Source: Candidatus Neomicrothrix sp. UBA2131 (GTDB lineage Bacteria; Actinomycetota; Acidimicrobiia; Acidimicrobiales; MedAcidi-G1). Taken from it: a stretch of 5,743 nt of DNA. A program made the position numbers and the translations under genes. The stretch covers positions 1 through 5,743 of the forward strand of contig DCXR01000014.1 of assembly GCA_002329075.1 (NCBI GenBank), in the 5' to 3' direction. This document shows positions 1 to 5,011 of the stretch, piece after piece. The first letter of the stretch is position 1. Each line of letters begins with the position of its first letter. The notes beneath the pieces are model-generated. The model made no database searches. It saw only the letters and a list, made by a program, of their open reading frames with translations, and was not told where the DNA came from.

Positions 1-303
1 GTTGCCGGGTGCCTTGTCCGGGTTTCTGGCCGGGTCGGTGGTTGGAGCCTGCACCTCACCCGACGACCCGTCCTGGATCTCGATCAGCACGTCGCCCACG
101 TGGAGGAGATCGCCTTCGGCCCCGCCAAGTGTCAGGACCACGCCGGCCACGGGCGACGGCAATTCGGAACTGGCCTTGTCGGTCAGGACCTCGACCAGTG
201 CCTGGTCACGTGCGACCGTGTCACCGGGTTGGACCAGCCACTCGACGATCTCGGCCTCGTCGAGGCCCTCGCCGATATCCGGGAGTCGGAAGACAAAGGG
301 CAT
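1..303 (-). CDS. 2-oxoacid dehydrogenase E2 (dihydrolipoamide acyltransferase), N-terminal lipoyl domain, partial
   Basis: This is the first 101 codons of an acyltransferase gene whose 3' end lies beyond position 1. The product begins MPFVFRLPDIGEGLDEAEIV, the classic start of a biotinyl/lipoyl domain. The lipoylation motif DKA is seen at residues 42-44, so Lys43 should carry the lipoate, and the second hairpin reads SPVAGVV. From about residue 82 the sequence becomes an Ala/Pro/Thr-rich linker, as expected before a subunit-binding domain and the catalytic domain, neither of which is visible. In the complex the lipoyl arm takes the acyl group from E1 and passes it to CoA. The ATG at 303 follows the E1 beta stop by 9 bases, so the gene is the third in the same minus-strand operon; no strong Shine-Dalgarno sequence precedes it. 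The family call is firm. Whether it serves pyruvate or branched-chain 2-oxoacids is open. Confidence 0.93.
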   Translation of the reverse strand, partial: MPFVFRLPDIGEGLDEAEIVEWLVQPGDTVARDQALVEVLTDKASSELPSPVAGVVLTLGGAEGDLLHVGDVLIEIQDGSSGEVQAPTTDPARNPDKAPGN

Positions 304-312
304 GGTGGGGGC

Positions 313-1293
313 TCAGGCCACTTCCAGAACCCGACGCACAGCAGCGGCGATCCGGTCCTCGTCGGGGACGTAACTGTCCTCGACCATGCCGACGGGATAT
401 GGCACGTCGAATCCCGAGACGCGTACGACAGGTGCCTCGAGCGACCAGAAGGACTCCTCCACGACTGTGGCGACCACCTCGCCGCCGAAGCCACCGGTCT
501 GGGGTGACTCCTCGGTCACCACGACCCGGCCACAGGAATCGACCGCCTCGGCGATGGCGGCGAGGTCCAGGGGCACCAGGCTGCGCAGGTCGAGGACACG
601 AATCGAGAGCCCCTCCTCGGAGAGGCGGTCCGACGCCCGGCAGGCCAACTCGACCTGGTGGCTCCAGGCGATCACGACGGCATCGGTTCCCGGTCGGGCG
701 GTGCGAGCCGACCCGAGCGGGACCAGGTGCTCGCCATCGGGCACCTCCCCCCGGATGCCCCGGTAGCCCCGGAGGGGCTCGAGGAACACCACCGGATCGG
801 GGTCCCGGATGGAGGAGGCCAACAGCCCCTTGGCGTCGGCGGCGGTGGCGGGAACGACGATCTTGAGGCCCGCCACGTTGGCGAGCTGCCCCTCGAGCGA
901 ATCCGAGTGCAACTCCGGTGTCCGGACACCGCCACCGAACGGGGCCCGGATCGTGATTGCCGGATCGAAGCGACTCTGGGTGCGGTAGCGGAGACGGGCA
1001 ACCTGTCCGGCGATCTGGTGCATCGCCTGATAGGCGAAGCCGAGAAACTGCATCTCGGCGACAGGCACCAGGCCGGCGATGGCCAGACCGACGCTCGCAC
1101 CGGCGATCGCCCCCTCGGCCAGCGGCATGTCGAAGATCCGATTCTCGCCGAACTTCTCGAAGAGGCCGTCGGTGGCCCGGAACACCCCACCGGTGCGGGC
1201 GACGTCCTCACCGAGCACGACGACCCGGTCGTCGCGGGCCATCTCGGCATGGAGGCACTCGTTGATCGCCTCGAGCATGTTCAACTCGGTCAC
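313..1293 (-). CDS. 2-oxoacid dehydrogenase E1 component, beta subunit (PdhB/BkdB-like)
   Basis: The gene encodes 326 residues, the normal length for the family. E1 beta pairs with E1 alpha to form the heterotetrameric thiamine-diphosphate enzyme that decarboxylates a 2-oxoacid and acylates the lipoyl domain of E2. Visible marks are GEDV (28-31), GGVFRAT (35-41), the LAEGAI stretch with the conserved cofactor-activating Glu60, PFGGGVRTPELHSDS (118-132) with the conserved His129, and the C-terminal transketolase-type domain from about residue 200. The TPELHSDSLEG segment resembles PdhB of Gram-positive pyruvate dehydrogenases more than classical branched-chain E1 beta, which suggests pyruvate but does not prove it. 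The start is GTG at 1293, because a GGAGGT lies 8 bases upstream and the GTGA overlaps the E1 alpha stop. An in-frame ATG at 1278 is the alternative. Translation is probably coupled to E1 alpha. Confidence 0.95.
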   Translation of the reverse strand: MTELNMLEAINECLHAEMARDDRVVVLGEDVARTGGVFRATDGLFEKFGENRIFDMPLAEGAIAGASVGLAIAGLVPVAEMQFLGFAYQAMHQIAGQVARLRYRTQSRFDPAITIRAPFGGGVRTPELHSDSLEGQLANVAGLKIVVPATAADAKGLLASSIRDPDPVVFLEPLRGYRGIRGEVPDGEHLVPLGSARTARPGTDAVVIAWSHQVELACRASDRLSEEGLSIRVLDLRSLVPLDLAAIAEAVDSCGRVVVTEESPQTGGFGGEVVATVVEESFWSLEAPVVRVSGFDVPYPVGMVEDSYVPDEDRIAAAVRRVLEVA

Positions 1294-2309
1294 GAGATCC
1301 GACCTCCGGCGTCCTGATCCTCCAGGCCTGACAGCATCCCGGCCCGCTGGCGTGCCAGCCGCTGGGTGTCCTGGCTGTAGCAGTGGTCGAGCATGGCGTC
1401 GGGTTCCAGGGGTGTGGACTTCGCCTTCTCGAAGGCGGCGTCGATGTCGGCGATCGCCGCCGCCTCGACATCTGCGTGCACGGCGTCGTCCCAGAGGCCG
1501 GAAGCCTCGAGCTCGGCTCGGAGCCTGGCGATCGGATCACGTTGTCGGGCCGCCTCGAGGTCCTCGACGGGTACGTATCGGGTCGGGTCGTCGGCAGTGG
1601 TGTGGGGGCCGAGTCGGTACACCGTCGCCTCGATCAGGGTGGGGCCCTGCCCGGCGAGCGCCCGCTCACGTGCGGTGTGGACAGCGTCGAAGACGGCGTC
1701 GACGTCGTTTCCGTCGACCTGCACTCCGGGGAAGCCGAACGCAGCAGCCTTGGCGGCGAATGACTCGGCAGCAGTCTGGAGATGGGTTGGCGTCGAGATC
1801 GCCCACTGGTTGTTGACACACAGGAAGATCACGGGAGCCCCCAGCACCCCAGCGAGGTTGCCTGCCTCGTAGAAGTCGCCCTCGGACGACGAGCCGTCCC
1901 CGAAGAAGACGAGCACCACGCCGGGATCGTCCTGGAGGGTCAGGCCCCAGGCGAGCCCAACGGCATGTGGGATCTGGGTGGCCAGCGAGATCTGGTGGGG
2001 AAGCACCCGGATCGGCGCCGGAATGTGACCACCCGAGGGGTGCCCGATGTTGTAGAGCATGACGTGTTCGAGGATCTCGGGCCCGTAGCGGTAGAGCGCC
2101 ACCGGTTCCCGGTACTGGGGGAGCACCCAGTCGCAGGAGGGGTCGAGGGTGTGGACGGCCCCCACGATCGCTGCTTCGTGGCCGTCGATGGGTGCCATGG
2201 TGCCGATCTGTCCCTGGCGTTGGAGGTTCCACATCCGCCGCGACTGGGTTCGAGCCGAGACCATGTCCACGAGCATCTGGCGTCGCTGCTCGTCGCTGGG
2301 CCGGGTCAT
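1290..2309 (-). CDS. 2-oxoacid dehydrogenase E1 component, alpha subunit (PdhA/BkdA-like)
   Basis: From the ATG at 2309 the product has 339 residues and begins MTRPSDEQRR, close to where family members usually start. It holds the thiamine-diphosphate motif: GDG at residues 137-139, Glu143 in GSSSEGDF, and the NN pair at 166-167 followed by QWAIS. The later YRLGPHTTADDPTRY segment (residues 231-245) corresponds to the loop that carries the phosphorylation site in mitochondrial homologues. The QYRE motif near residue 65 is more like branched-chain E1 alpha, while GPHT and DDPTRY also occur in Gram-positive pyruvate dehydrogenases, so substrate cannot be assigned. The gene is first in the operon E1 alpha-E1 beta-E2 and its TGA overlaps the GTG of E1 beta. 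The frame stays open upstream to a GTG at 2435, but those extra 42 residues do not resemble the family. GGAGGT lies 21 bases before the ATG, so the exact start remains slightly uncertain. Confidence 0.95.
   Translation of the reverse strand: MTRPSDEQRRQMLVDMVSARTQSRRMWNLQRQGQIGTMAPIDGHEAAIVGAVHTLDPSCDWVLPQYREPVALYRYGPEILEHVMLYNIGHPSGGHIPAPIRVLPHQISLATQIPHAVGLAWGLTLQDDPGVVLVFFGDGSSSEGDFYEAGNLAGVLGAPVIFLCVNNQWAISTPTHLQTAAESFAAKAAAFGFPGVQVDGNDVDAVFDAVHTARERALAGQGPTLIEATVYRLGPHTTADDPTRYVPVEDLEAARQRDPIARLRAELEASGLWDDAVHADVEAAAIADIDAAFEKAKSTPLEPDAMLDHCYSQDTQRLARQRAGMLSGLEDQDAGGRIS
1302..1307 (-). promoter_or_regulatory. Shine-Dalgarno GGAGGT for the E1 beta GTG start
   Basis: On the minus strand GGAGGT lies 8 bases before the GTG at 1293, inside the last codons of E1 alpha. 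It decides in favour of GTG over the ATG at 1278, which has no comparable site at the right distance. Confidence 0.75.
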
Positions 2310-2330
2310 CGTCGTTGCTCGCAGGAAGGA

Positions 2331-2336
2331 ACCTCC
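2331..2336 (-). promoter_or_regulatory. Possible Shine-Dalgarno GGAGGT, oddly far from the E1 alpha ATG
   Basis: GGAGGT on the minus strand ends 21 bases before the ATG at 2309, too far for usual pairing. An in-frame CTG at 2324 sits 6 bases downstream of it. Either the CTG is used as a rare start, adding five residues, or the ATG is used with this site unimportant. Confidence 0.35.
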
Positions 2337-2349
2337 ACGATGACCGACA

Positions 2350-2377
2350 CTATCCGAGCGGTCTATCCGAGCGATAG
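2350..2377. promoter_or_regulatory. Candidate operator: 11-bp direct repeats with an overlapping dyad
   Basis: CTATCCGAGCG occurs at 2350-2360 and again at 2363-2373, 13 bases apart start to start. The second copy runs into GATAG, making the dyad CTATC-CGAGC-GATAG (2363-2377). The block lies 41-68 bases upstream of the E1 alpha ATG. On the minus strand a TTGACT at 2384-2379 abuts it, a plausible -35 element for the dehydrogenase operon, but no good -10 stands at 17 bases. Position and symmetry suggest a regulator site controlling the operon. The regulator is not identifiable from the sequence. Confidence 0.4.
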
Positions 2378-2443
2378 GAGTCAACGTGTCGGAAGTCACG
2401 AAATCCGATGCCGTAGAAGCGGATTCGGCGGTCACGCGATCGC

Positions 2444-2449
2444 TATTCT
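2444..2449 (+). promoter_or_regulatory. Possible -10 element (TATTCT) for the small RNA
   Basis: TATTCT is the only TANNNT hexamer found between about 2440 and 2500 on the plus strand. It would place the transcript start near 2456, giving an RNA of about 125 bases up to the terminator and including the hairpin at 2462-2486. No convincing -35 is seen 17-18 bases upstream, where the sequence is GGATTC, so this is tentative. Confidence 0.25.
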
Positions 2450-2461
2450 GGACTCCACAAC

Positions 2462-2486
2462 GGTTCGAGACATCCCTCTCTGAACC
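2462..2486. other. Hairpin upstream of the small RNA element
   Basis: GGTTCGAGA pairs with TCTC-T-GAACC, giving nine base pairs with one bulged T and a CATCCC loop. It lies between the candidate small-RNA promoter and the C-loop hairpins, so it may be the 5' stem of that transcript. It is not a tRNA T-arm: the rest of a cloverleaf is absent. Confidence 0.35.
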
Positions 2487-2499
2487 TTGAGCCTCCGGC

Positions 2500-2580
2500 C
2501 CAGATCATTCCCCCCTGATCAGACGGCTGAGAGCCAGAGAACGTCCCGCCTCCCCCCCCTGGGCGGGACGTTCCATTTTT
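2500..2580 (+). ncRNA. Candidate 6C small RNA (two hairpins with C-rich loops)
   Basis: Three successive stem-loops are seen. The first, GATCA (2503-2507) with TGATC (2516-2520), has a TTCCCCCC loop holding exactly six cytosines. The second is a small stem GGCT-GAG-AGCC at 2525-2535. The third is a perfect 12-bp stem at 2539-2550 and 2562-2573 whose 11-base loop contains eight cytosines, followed by ATTTTT. Two hairpins with loops of six or more cytosines, the last acting as terminator, is the defining architecture of the actinobacterial 6C RNA. From published work on the mycobacterial member, its C-rich loops pair with G-rich stretches near target start codons, without a chaperone. The 5' end is uncertain and may reach about 2456. 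The alternative is a transcriptional attenuator in the leader of the oxidoreductase gene, though a separate promoter-like site lies after the terminator. Confidence 0.72.
2539..2580 (+). terminator. Rho-independent terminator of the small RNA
   Basis: GAACGTCCCGCC (2539-2550) pairs perfectly with GGCGGGACGTTC (2562-2573) and is followed by CATTTTT, ending at 2580. The T-run exists only on the plus strand, so it ends rightward transcription. No protein gene on that strand lies upstream in the window, which supports a non-coding transcript. The same stem doubles as the second C-loop hairpin of the candidate 6C RNA. Confidence 0.85.
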
Positions 2581-2599
2581 CGTGTGTCCCGGTCCGCCT

Positions 2600-2628
2600 C
2601 TGCGAGATCTGGAAAGGCCTTCTAGTGT
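2600..2628 (+). promoter_or_regulatory. Possible promoter of the PPOX-family gene
   Basis: CTGCGA at 2600-2605 and TAGTGT at 2623-2628 are separated by 17 bases and resemble -35 and -10 elements of actinobacterial housekeeping promoters. Transcription would start near 2635, just past the small-RNA terminator, giving a leader of roughly 35 bases. The -35 match is only partial. Confidence 0.35.
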
Positions 2629-2668
2629 TCCGACGACAGCAGAACCGAATGGGGAGCCGCTCGAGCCA

Positions 2669-3136
2669 ATGGGTCAATCGCGTAGGGAACTCATCCGCAT
2701 GACCGTTGACGAGGTCGAGGCCTTCATTGCGGCGAAGATGAGCCTTCAGGTGGGGACCATCGAGCGCGACGGTTCGATCCACCTGTCCACCCTCTGGTAC
2801 GGGATCATCGACGGCAGCATCGTGTTCGAGACCTACACCCGGTCGCAGAAGATCGTGAACCTCCAGCGCGACGACCGGATCACCGTCCTGCTCGAGGATG
2901 GCGACTCCTACGAAACGCTCCGAGGCGTGATGATCAAGGGGCGGGCCAACCTGTACTCGGACGACGGCGACGTGGTGCCGGTCGCCGAGGCCGTGATACG
3001 GCGGAACCAGCCGGAGATCCCCGAAGAACACGTACCCGCAGCGGCGGTCCAGATGGCGGCCAAGCGGACCGCCGTAGTGGTCGTCCCCGAGAAGGTCGTC
3101 TCCTGGGACCATACGAAGTTGGGCGGCACGTTCTGA
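2669..3136 (+). CDS. PPOX-family flavin/F420-type oxidoreductase (pyridoxamine 5'-phosphate oxidase fold)
   Basis: From the ATG at 2669 the protein has 155 residues; the other likely start, ATG 2699, gives 145. GGGGAG stands 12 bases before the first and AGGGA 10 bases before the second, so the choice is not settled. The product is a single split-barrel domain: a helix MTVDEVEAFI (11-20), strands around VGTIERDGSIHLSTLWYG (28-45), the segment TYTRSQKIVNLQRDDR (55-70), which in relatives lies at the cofactor phosphate site, the strand TVLLEDGD (72-79), RGVMIKGRA (85-93), and the C-terminal SWDHTKLGG (145-153). These marks fit the PPOX-class F420-dependent group common in actinobacteria, small cytosolic redox enzymes of varied substrate, rather than true PdxH. 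Cofactor and substrate are inferred, not shown. It seems to be a single-gene unit, bounded by the terminator before it and a hairpin after it. Confidence 0.9.
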   Translation: MGQSRRELIRMTVDEVEAFIAAKMSLQVGTIERDGSIHLSTLWYGIIDGSIVFETYTRSQKIVNLQRDDRITVLLEDGDSYETLRGVMIKGRANLYSDDGDVVPVAEAVIRRNQPEIPEEHVPAAAVQMAAKRTAVVVVPEKVVSWDHTKLGGTF

Positions 3137-3138
3137 AA

Positions 3139-3177
3139 GGTAGGCGTCCGGCGATGCTTTCGTCCGGACCTGCCACC
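3139..3177 (+). terminator. Long imperfect hairpin after the PPOX gene, possible tail-less terminator
   Basis: GGT-a-GGC-GTCCGG-CG pairs with CG-t-CCGGAC-ct-GCC-ACC around an ATGCTTT loop, about 14 base pairs with small bulges, starting three bases after the PPOX stop codon. No T-run follows on the plus strand, so it would have to act as a tail-less terminator or as an RNA-stabilising 3' structure. It occupies most of the 54-base gap before the next gene. Confidence 0.4.
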
Positions 3178-3190
3178 GGTTCCTCCTAGC

Positions 3191-3904
3191 ATGTCCGTCG
3201 TGGACGACCTCCTGGCGGTGCAACACGAGGACACCACTGCCGACCAGATCCGGCATCGCCTGGCCAACCTGCCCGAGCGGGCGACCCTCGAAGCGGCGCT
3301 TGCCGAGCGGGAAACGACCGAATCCGGTCGCGACGCCCTACGCCTCGAACGCCTCGAACTCGACCGTCGCCAGAAGAGGGCCGAGGCCGATGTCGAGGCC
3401 GTCCTCGCTCGCATCCGGGAGTTGAACGAACGCCTCTACGGAAGTGGCATCAGTTCCCCGAAGGAGGCACGCGAGATCCAGGAAGAGATCGACCGCCTCA
3501 AGCCCCGTCAGGACGACCTCGAGGAGCGCGTACTCGAGGTATTCGAGGAGATCGACCCGGTCGATGCCCGATTGGGTGCACTTGACGCCAGGGCCGAAGC
3601 GGGCGATGAGGCCATAGCCGAGGCGCAGACAGTGCTGAACGCCACCGAGGCGGGTCTCGCCGAAGACCTGACCGGGGTCCTGGAGCGCCGCGATGCAGCC
3701 GCCGCCGGGGTCTCAGTCGACGTCCGGGACCGCTACGACAGGCTGCGGGGCATGTTCGGCTCCAGCACCGTTGTCGGATTCGACGGCTCCGGATGCAGGG
3801 GCTGCCCCTCGGCGATGCCGGCCGTTGAGGTGGACCGGGTGAAGCACCTCGAGGCCGGCACCCTCACCGACTGCACGGAGTGCGGCCGACTGGTGGCCCG
3901 CTGA
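3191..3904 (+). CDS. Coiled-coil C4 zinc-ribbon protein (COG1579 family)
   Basis: The protein has 237 residues, typical of the family. Residues from about 10 to 170 are rich in Glu, Arg, Leu and Ala with heptad-like spacing, forming a long helical hairpin. It holds the family segments RLANLPER (23-30), RLYGSGISSPKEAREIQEEI (81-100) at the hairpin turn, and DLEERVLEVFEEI (109-121). The C-terminal zinc ribbon has CRGC (Cys202, Cys205) and CTEC (Cys228, Cys231), with the usual DRYDRLR lead-in at 180-186. Family members are thought to bind nucleic acid or protein partners, but the role is not established. The ATG at 3191 has no clear Shine-Dalgarno sequence. A GTG at 3200, seven bases after TAGCAT, is a possible leaderless alternative. 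The gene heads a three-gene cluster and the next start is only 3 bases past its stop. Confidence 0.9.
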   Translation: MSVVDDLLAVQHEDTTADQIRHRLANLPERATLEAALAERETTESGRDALRLERLELDRRQKRAEADVEAVLARIRELNERLYGSGISSPKEAREIQEEIDRLKPRQDDLEERVLEVFEEIDPVDARLGALDARAEAGDEAIAEAQTVLNATEAGLAEDLTGVLERRDAAAAGVSVDVRDRYDRLRGMFGSSTVVGFDGSGCRGCPSAMPAVEVDRVKHLEAGTLTDCTECGRLVAR

Positions 3905-3907
3905 CCG

Positions 3908-4390
3908 GTGCTCCTCTGGTTCGCCGCCCTTTCGCTTGTTCTCGTGGCGCTCGTCTTCGACAGCCCCAACCTCGACTACCGGGTGGTCGTCCTCGGTGCG
4001 GTCCTGCCCGTGGCCGAAGGAACCGTGGGGGGACCCTGGCTGTTGCACACGCTCCCTTTCTGCGTGGTCGCCCTGTTCGCCGTGATGCTGGTCGCCCGGG
4101 GGCGGCGCCTCGCACAGCGACGCTGGCTGGGTGTACCGATCGGCCTCTTCGTCCACCTCGTGCTGGACGGGACCTGGACCAGGACGGAGGTGTTCTGGTG
4201 GCCCTTTGCCGGCGTCGGCTCACTCGGCGGCTCCTCGGTGCCCGAGTTCAGCCGCTGGCCGGAAGGTCTCGCCTTCGAGGTTGTTGGCATTCTGGTCGCC
4301 CTGTGGGTATGGCGGCGCTACGGGCTGAGCGACCCCTCCAGCCGGGATGCCCTCGTGCGACAAGGTCGCCTCACCGGGGTGCGGTCCTGA
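3908..4390 (+). CDS. Small polytopic membrane protein with HxxxD motif, distantly like YdjM-type metal-dependent hydrolases
   Basis: The protein has 160 residues and starts at GTG 3908, three bases after the zinc-ribbon stop; its TGA shares one base with the next ATG. Hydrophobic stretches near residues 2-17, 45-63, 73-88 and 121-136 suggest four membrane helices, with a basic cytosolic loop RGRRLAQRR at 64-72. Conserved-looking polar residues sit within or beside the membrane: the acidic FDSPNLD (17-23), His47 in LLHTLP, and HLVLD (His83, Asp87), followed by FWWPFAG (96-102). An acidic motif, then LH(S/T)L, then GxxxHLxLD, then WPF is the order seen in the YdjM/DUF457 group of membrane-bound putative metal hydrolases. 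That similarity is by eye only and the function is unknown. Tight packing suggests co-expression with both neighbours. Confidence 0.82.
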   Translation: MLLWFAALSLVLVALVFDSPNLDYRVVVLGAVLPVAEGTVGGPWLLHTLPFCVVALFAVMLVARGRRLAQRRWLGVPIGLFVHLVLDGTWTRTEVFWWPFAGVGSLGGSSVPEFSRWPEGLAFEVVGILVALWVWRRYGLSDPSSRDALVRQGRLTGVRS

Positions 4391-4965
4391 TGCTCTATGT
4401 CGTCCGCCACGGTCGGACCGAGTCGAACGCCTCCGGGCTGCTCCTCGGTCGTGGTGATCCCCCGTTGGACGAACTCGGCCTCCTCCAGGCCCGGGCAACT
4501 GCCGAAGCGATCGGCCCTGTCGACCGGATCGTGTCGAGCCCGCTCCTGCGTGCGCGCCAGACGGCAGAGGAGTTCGGCTCGGACATCGAACTCGACGACC
4601 GCTGGATCGAACTCGACTACGGGGATTTCGATGGTCGGCCCGTGGCTGACGTTTCCCCCGAGACCTGGGCGGCCTGGCGCGACGACCTCGACTGGGCACC
4701 ACCCGGAGGGGAGAGCCACCGGCAACTGGGCACACGCGTCAGGCAGGCCTGTGAGGATCTCCTGGACGAAGCGACGATCCGCGACATCGTGGTCCTGACG
4801 CACGTGTCTCCGGTCAAGACCGCAATGGCATGGGCCCTCGGCGTCGGCGACGAGGTCGCCTGGCGCTGTTTCGTCGAGACGGCATCCGTGACGAGCATCG
4901 GCACCGGTCGTGGCGGGCCCTCGCTCCGCGGCTTCAACGACACCGGACACCTGCACGGGCTGTAG
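4390..4965 (+). CDS. Histidine phosphatase family protein (phosphoglycerate mutase-like)
   Basis: The protein has 191 residues. It begins MLYVVRHGRTESN, with the catalytic RHG at residues 6-8, where His7 is the phospho-accepting nucleophile. Further marks are SSPLLRARQTAEEF (49-62) with Arg54, the proton-donor region RWIELDYGDFDG (71-82) with Glu74, GGES (106-109), and the second catalytic histidine His138 in VLTHVSPVK. All core residues of the branch-1 phosphatase family are therefore present and the enzyme should be active. The substrate is not determined; relatives include alpha-ribazole phosphatase, broad phosphatases and PhoE-like enzymes. The ATG at 4390 overlaps the preceding TGA by one base, indicating translational coupling, and GGGG lies 10 bases upstream. 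No extra domain such as RNase H is fused to it. Confidence 0.94.
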   Translation: MLYVVRHGRTESNASGLLLGRGDPPLDELGLLQARATAEAIGPVDRIVSSPLLRARQTAEEFGSDIELDDRWIELDYGDFDGRPVADVSPETWAAWRDDLDWAPPGGESHRQLGTRVRQACEDLLDEATIRDIVVLTHVSPVKTAMAWALGVGDEVAWRCFVETASVTSIGTGRGGPSLRGFNDTGHLHGL

Positions 4966-4988
4966 GGGACCGAAGGCTTCGCGTAGAC

Positions 4989-5005
4989 CTGGTTGTTAGA
5001 ACCAG
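4989..5005. other. Short hairpin between convergent genes
   Basis: CTGGTT and AACCAG form a perfect 6-bp stem with a GTTAG loop, in the 46-base gap between the phosphatase stop and the pentapeptide-repeat stop. Neither side is followed by a T-run, so a role as a two-way terminator is only possible. Confidence 0.3.
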
Positions 5006-5011
5006 CTCCTG

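Noticed and set aside
2310..2435. Extension of E1 alpha to a GTG at 2435
   Set aside because: The extra 42 residues are unlike any E1 alpha N-terminus and run through the repeats and likely promoter. The ATG at 2309 gives the expected family start.
2461..2476. GGTTCGA resembling a tRNA T-arm
   Set aside because: No acceptor, D or anticodon stems can be built around it; the pairing partner is a simple hairpin.
2340..2483. A 47-codon plus-strand reading frame beginning MTDTIRAVYP, with AGGAAGGA 9 bases upstream and a terminator downstream
   Set aside because: Only about half of its third codon positions are G or C, far below the genuine genes here. It covers the repeat/dyad block and promoter region of the opposite operon, and the product has no recognisable features.
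2521..2540. GGCTGAGAG, resembling a conserved piece of the TPP riboswitch, tempting beside a thiamine-dependent enzyme
   Set aside because: The other conserved TPP elements (ACC-CTGATC-TGG-TAAT type) are absent downstream, the strand is opposite to E1 alpha, and the bases form a tiny GGCT-GAG-AGCC hairpin within the small RNA.
2519..3256. Long minus-strand open frame opposite the PPOX gene, and similar long open frames opposite or out of frame with E1 beta, E1 alpha and the phosphatase
   Set aside because: High GC content keeps alternative frames open. The products are Arg/Pro/Ser-rich or lack motifs, while the opposite frames encode clear families.
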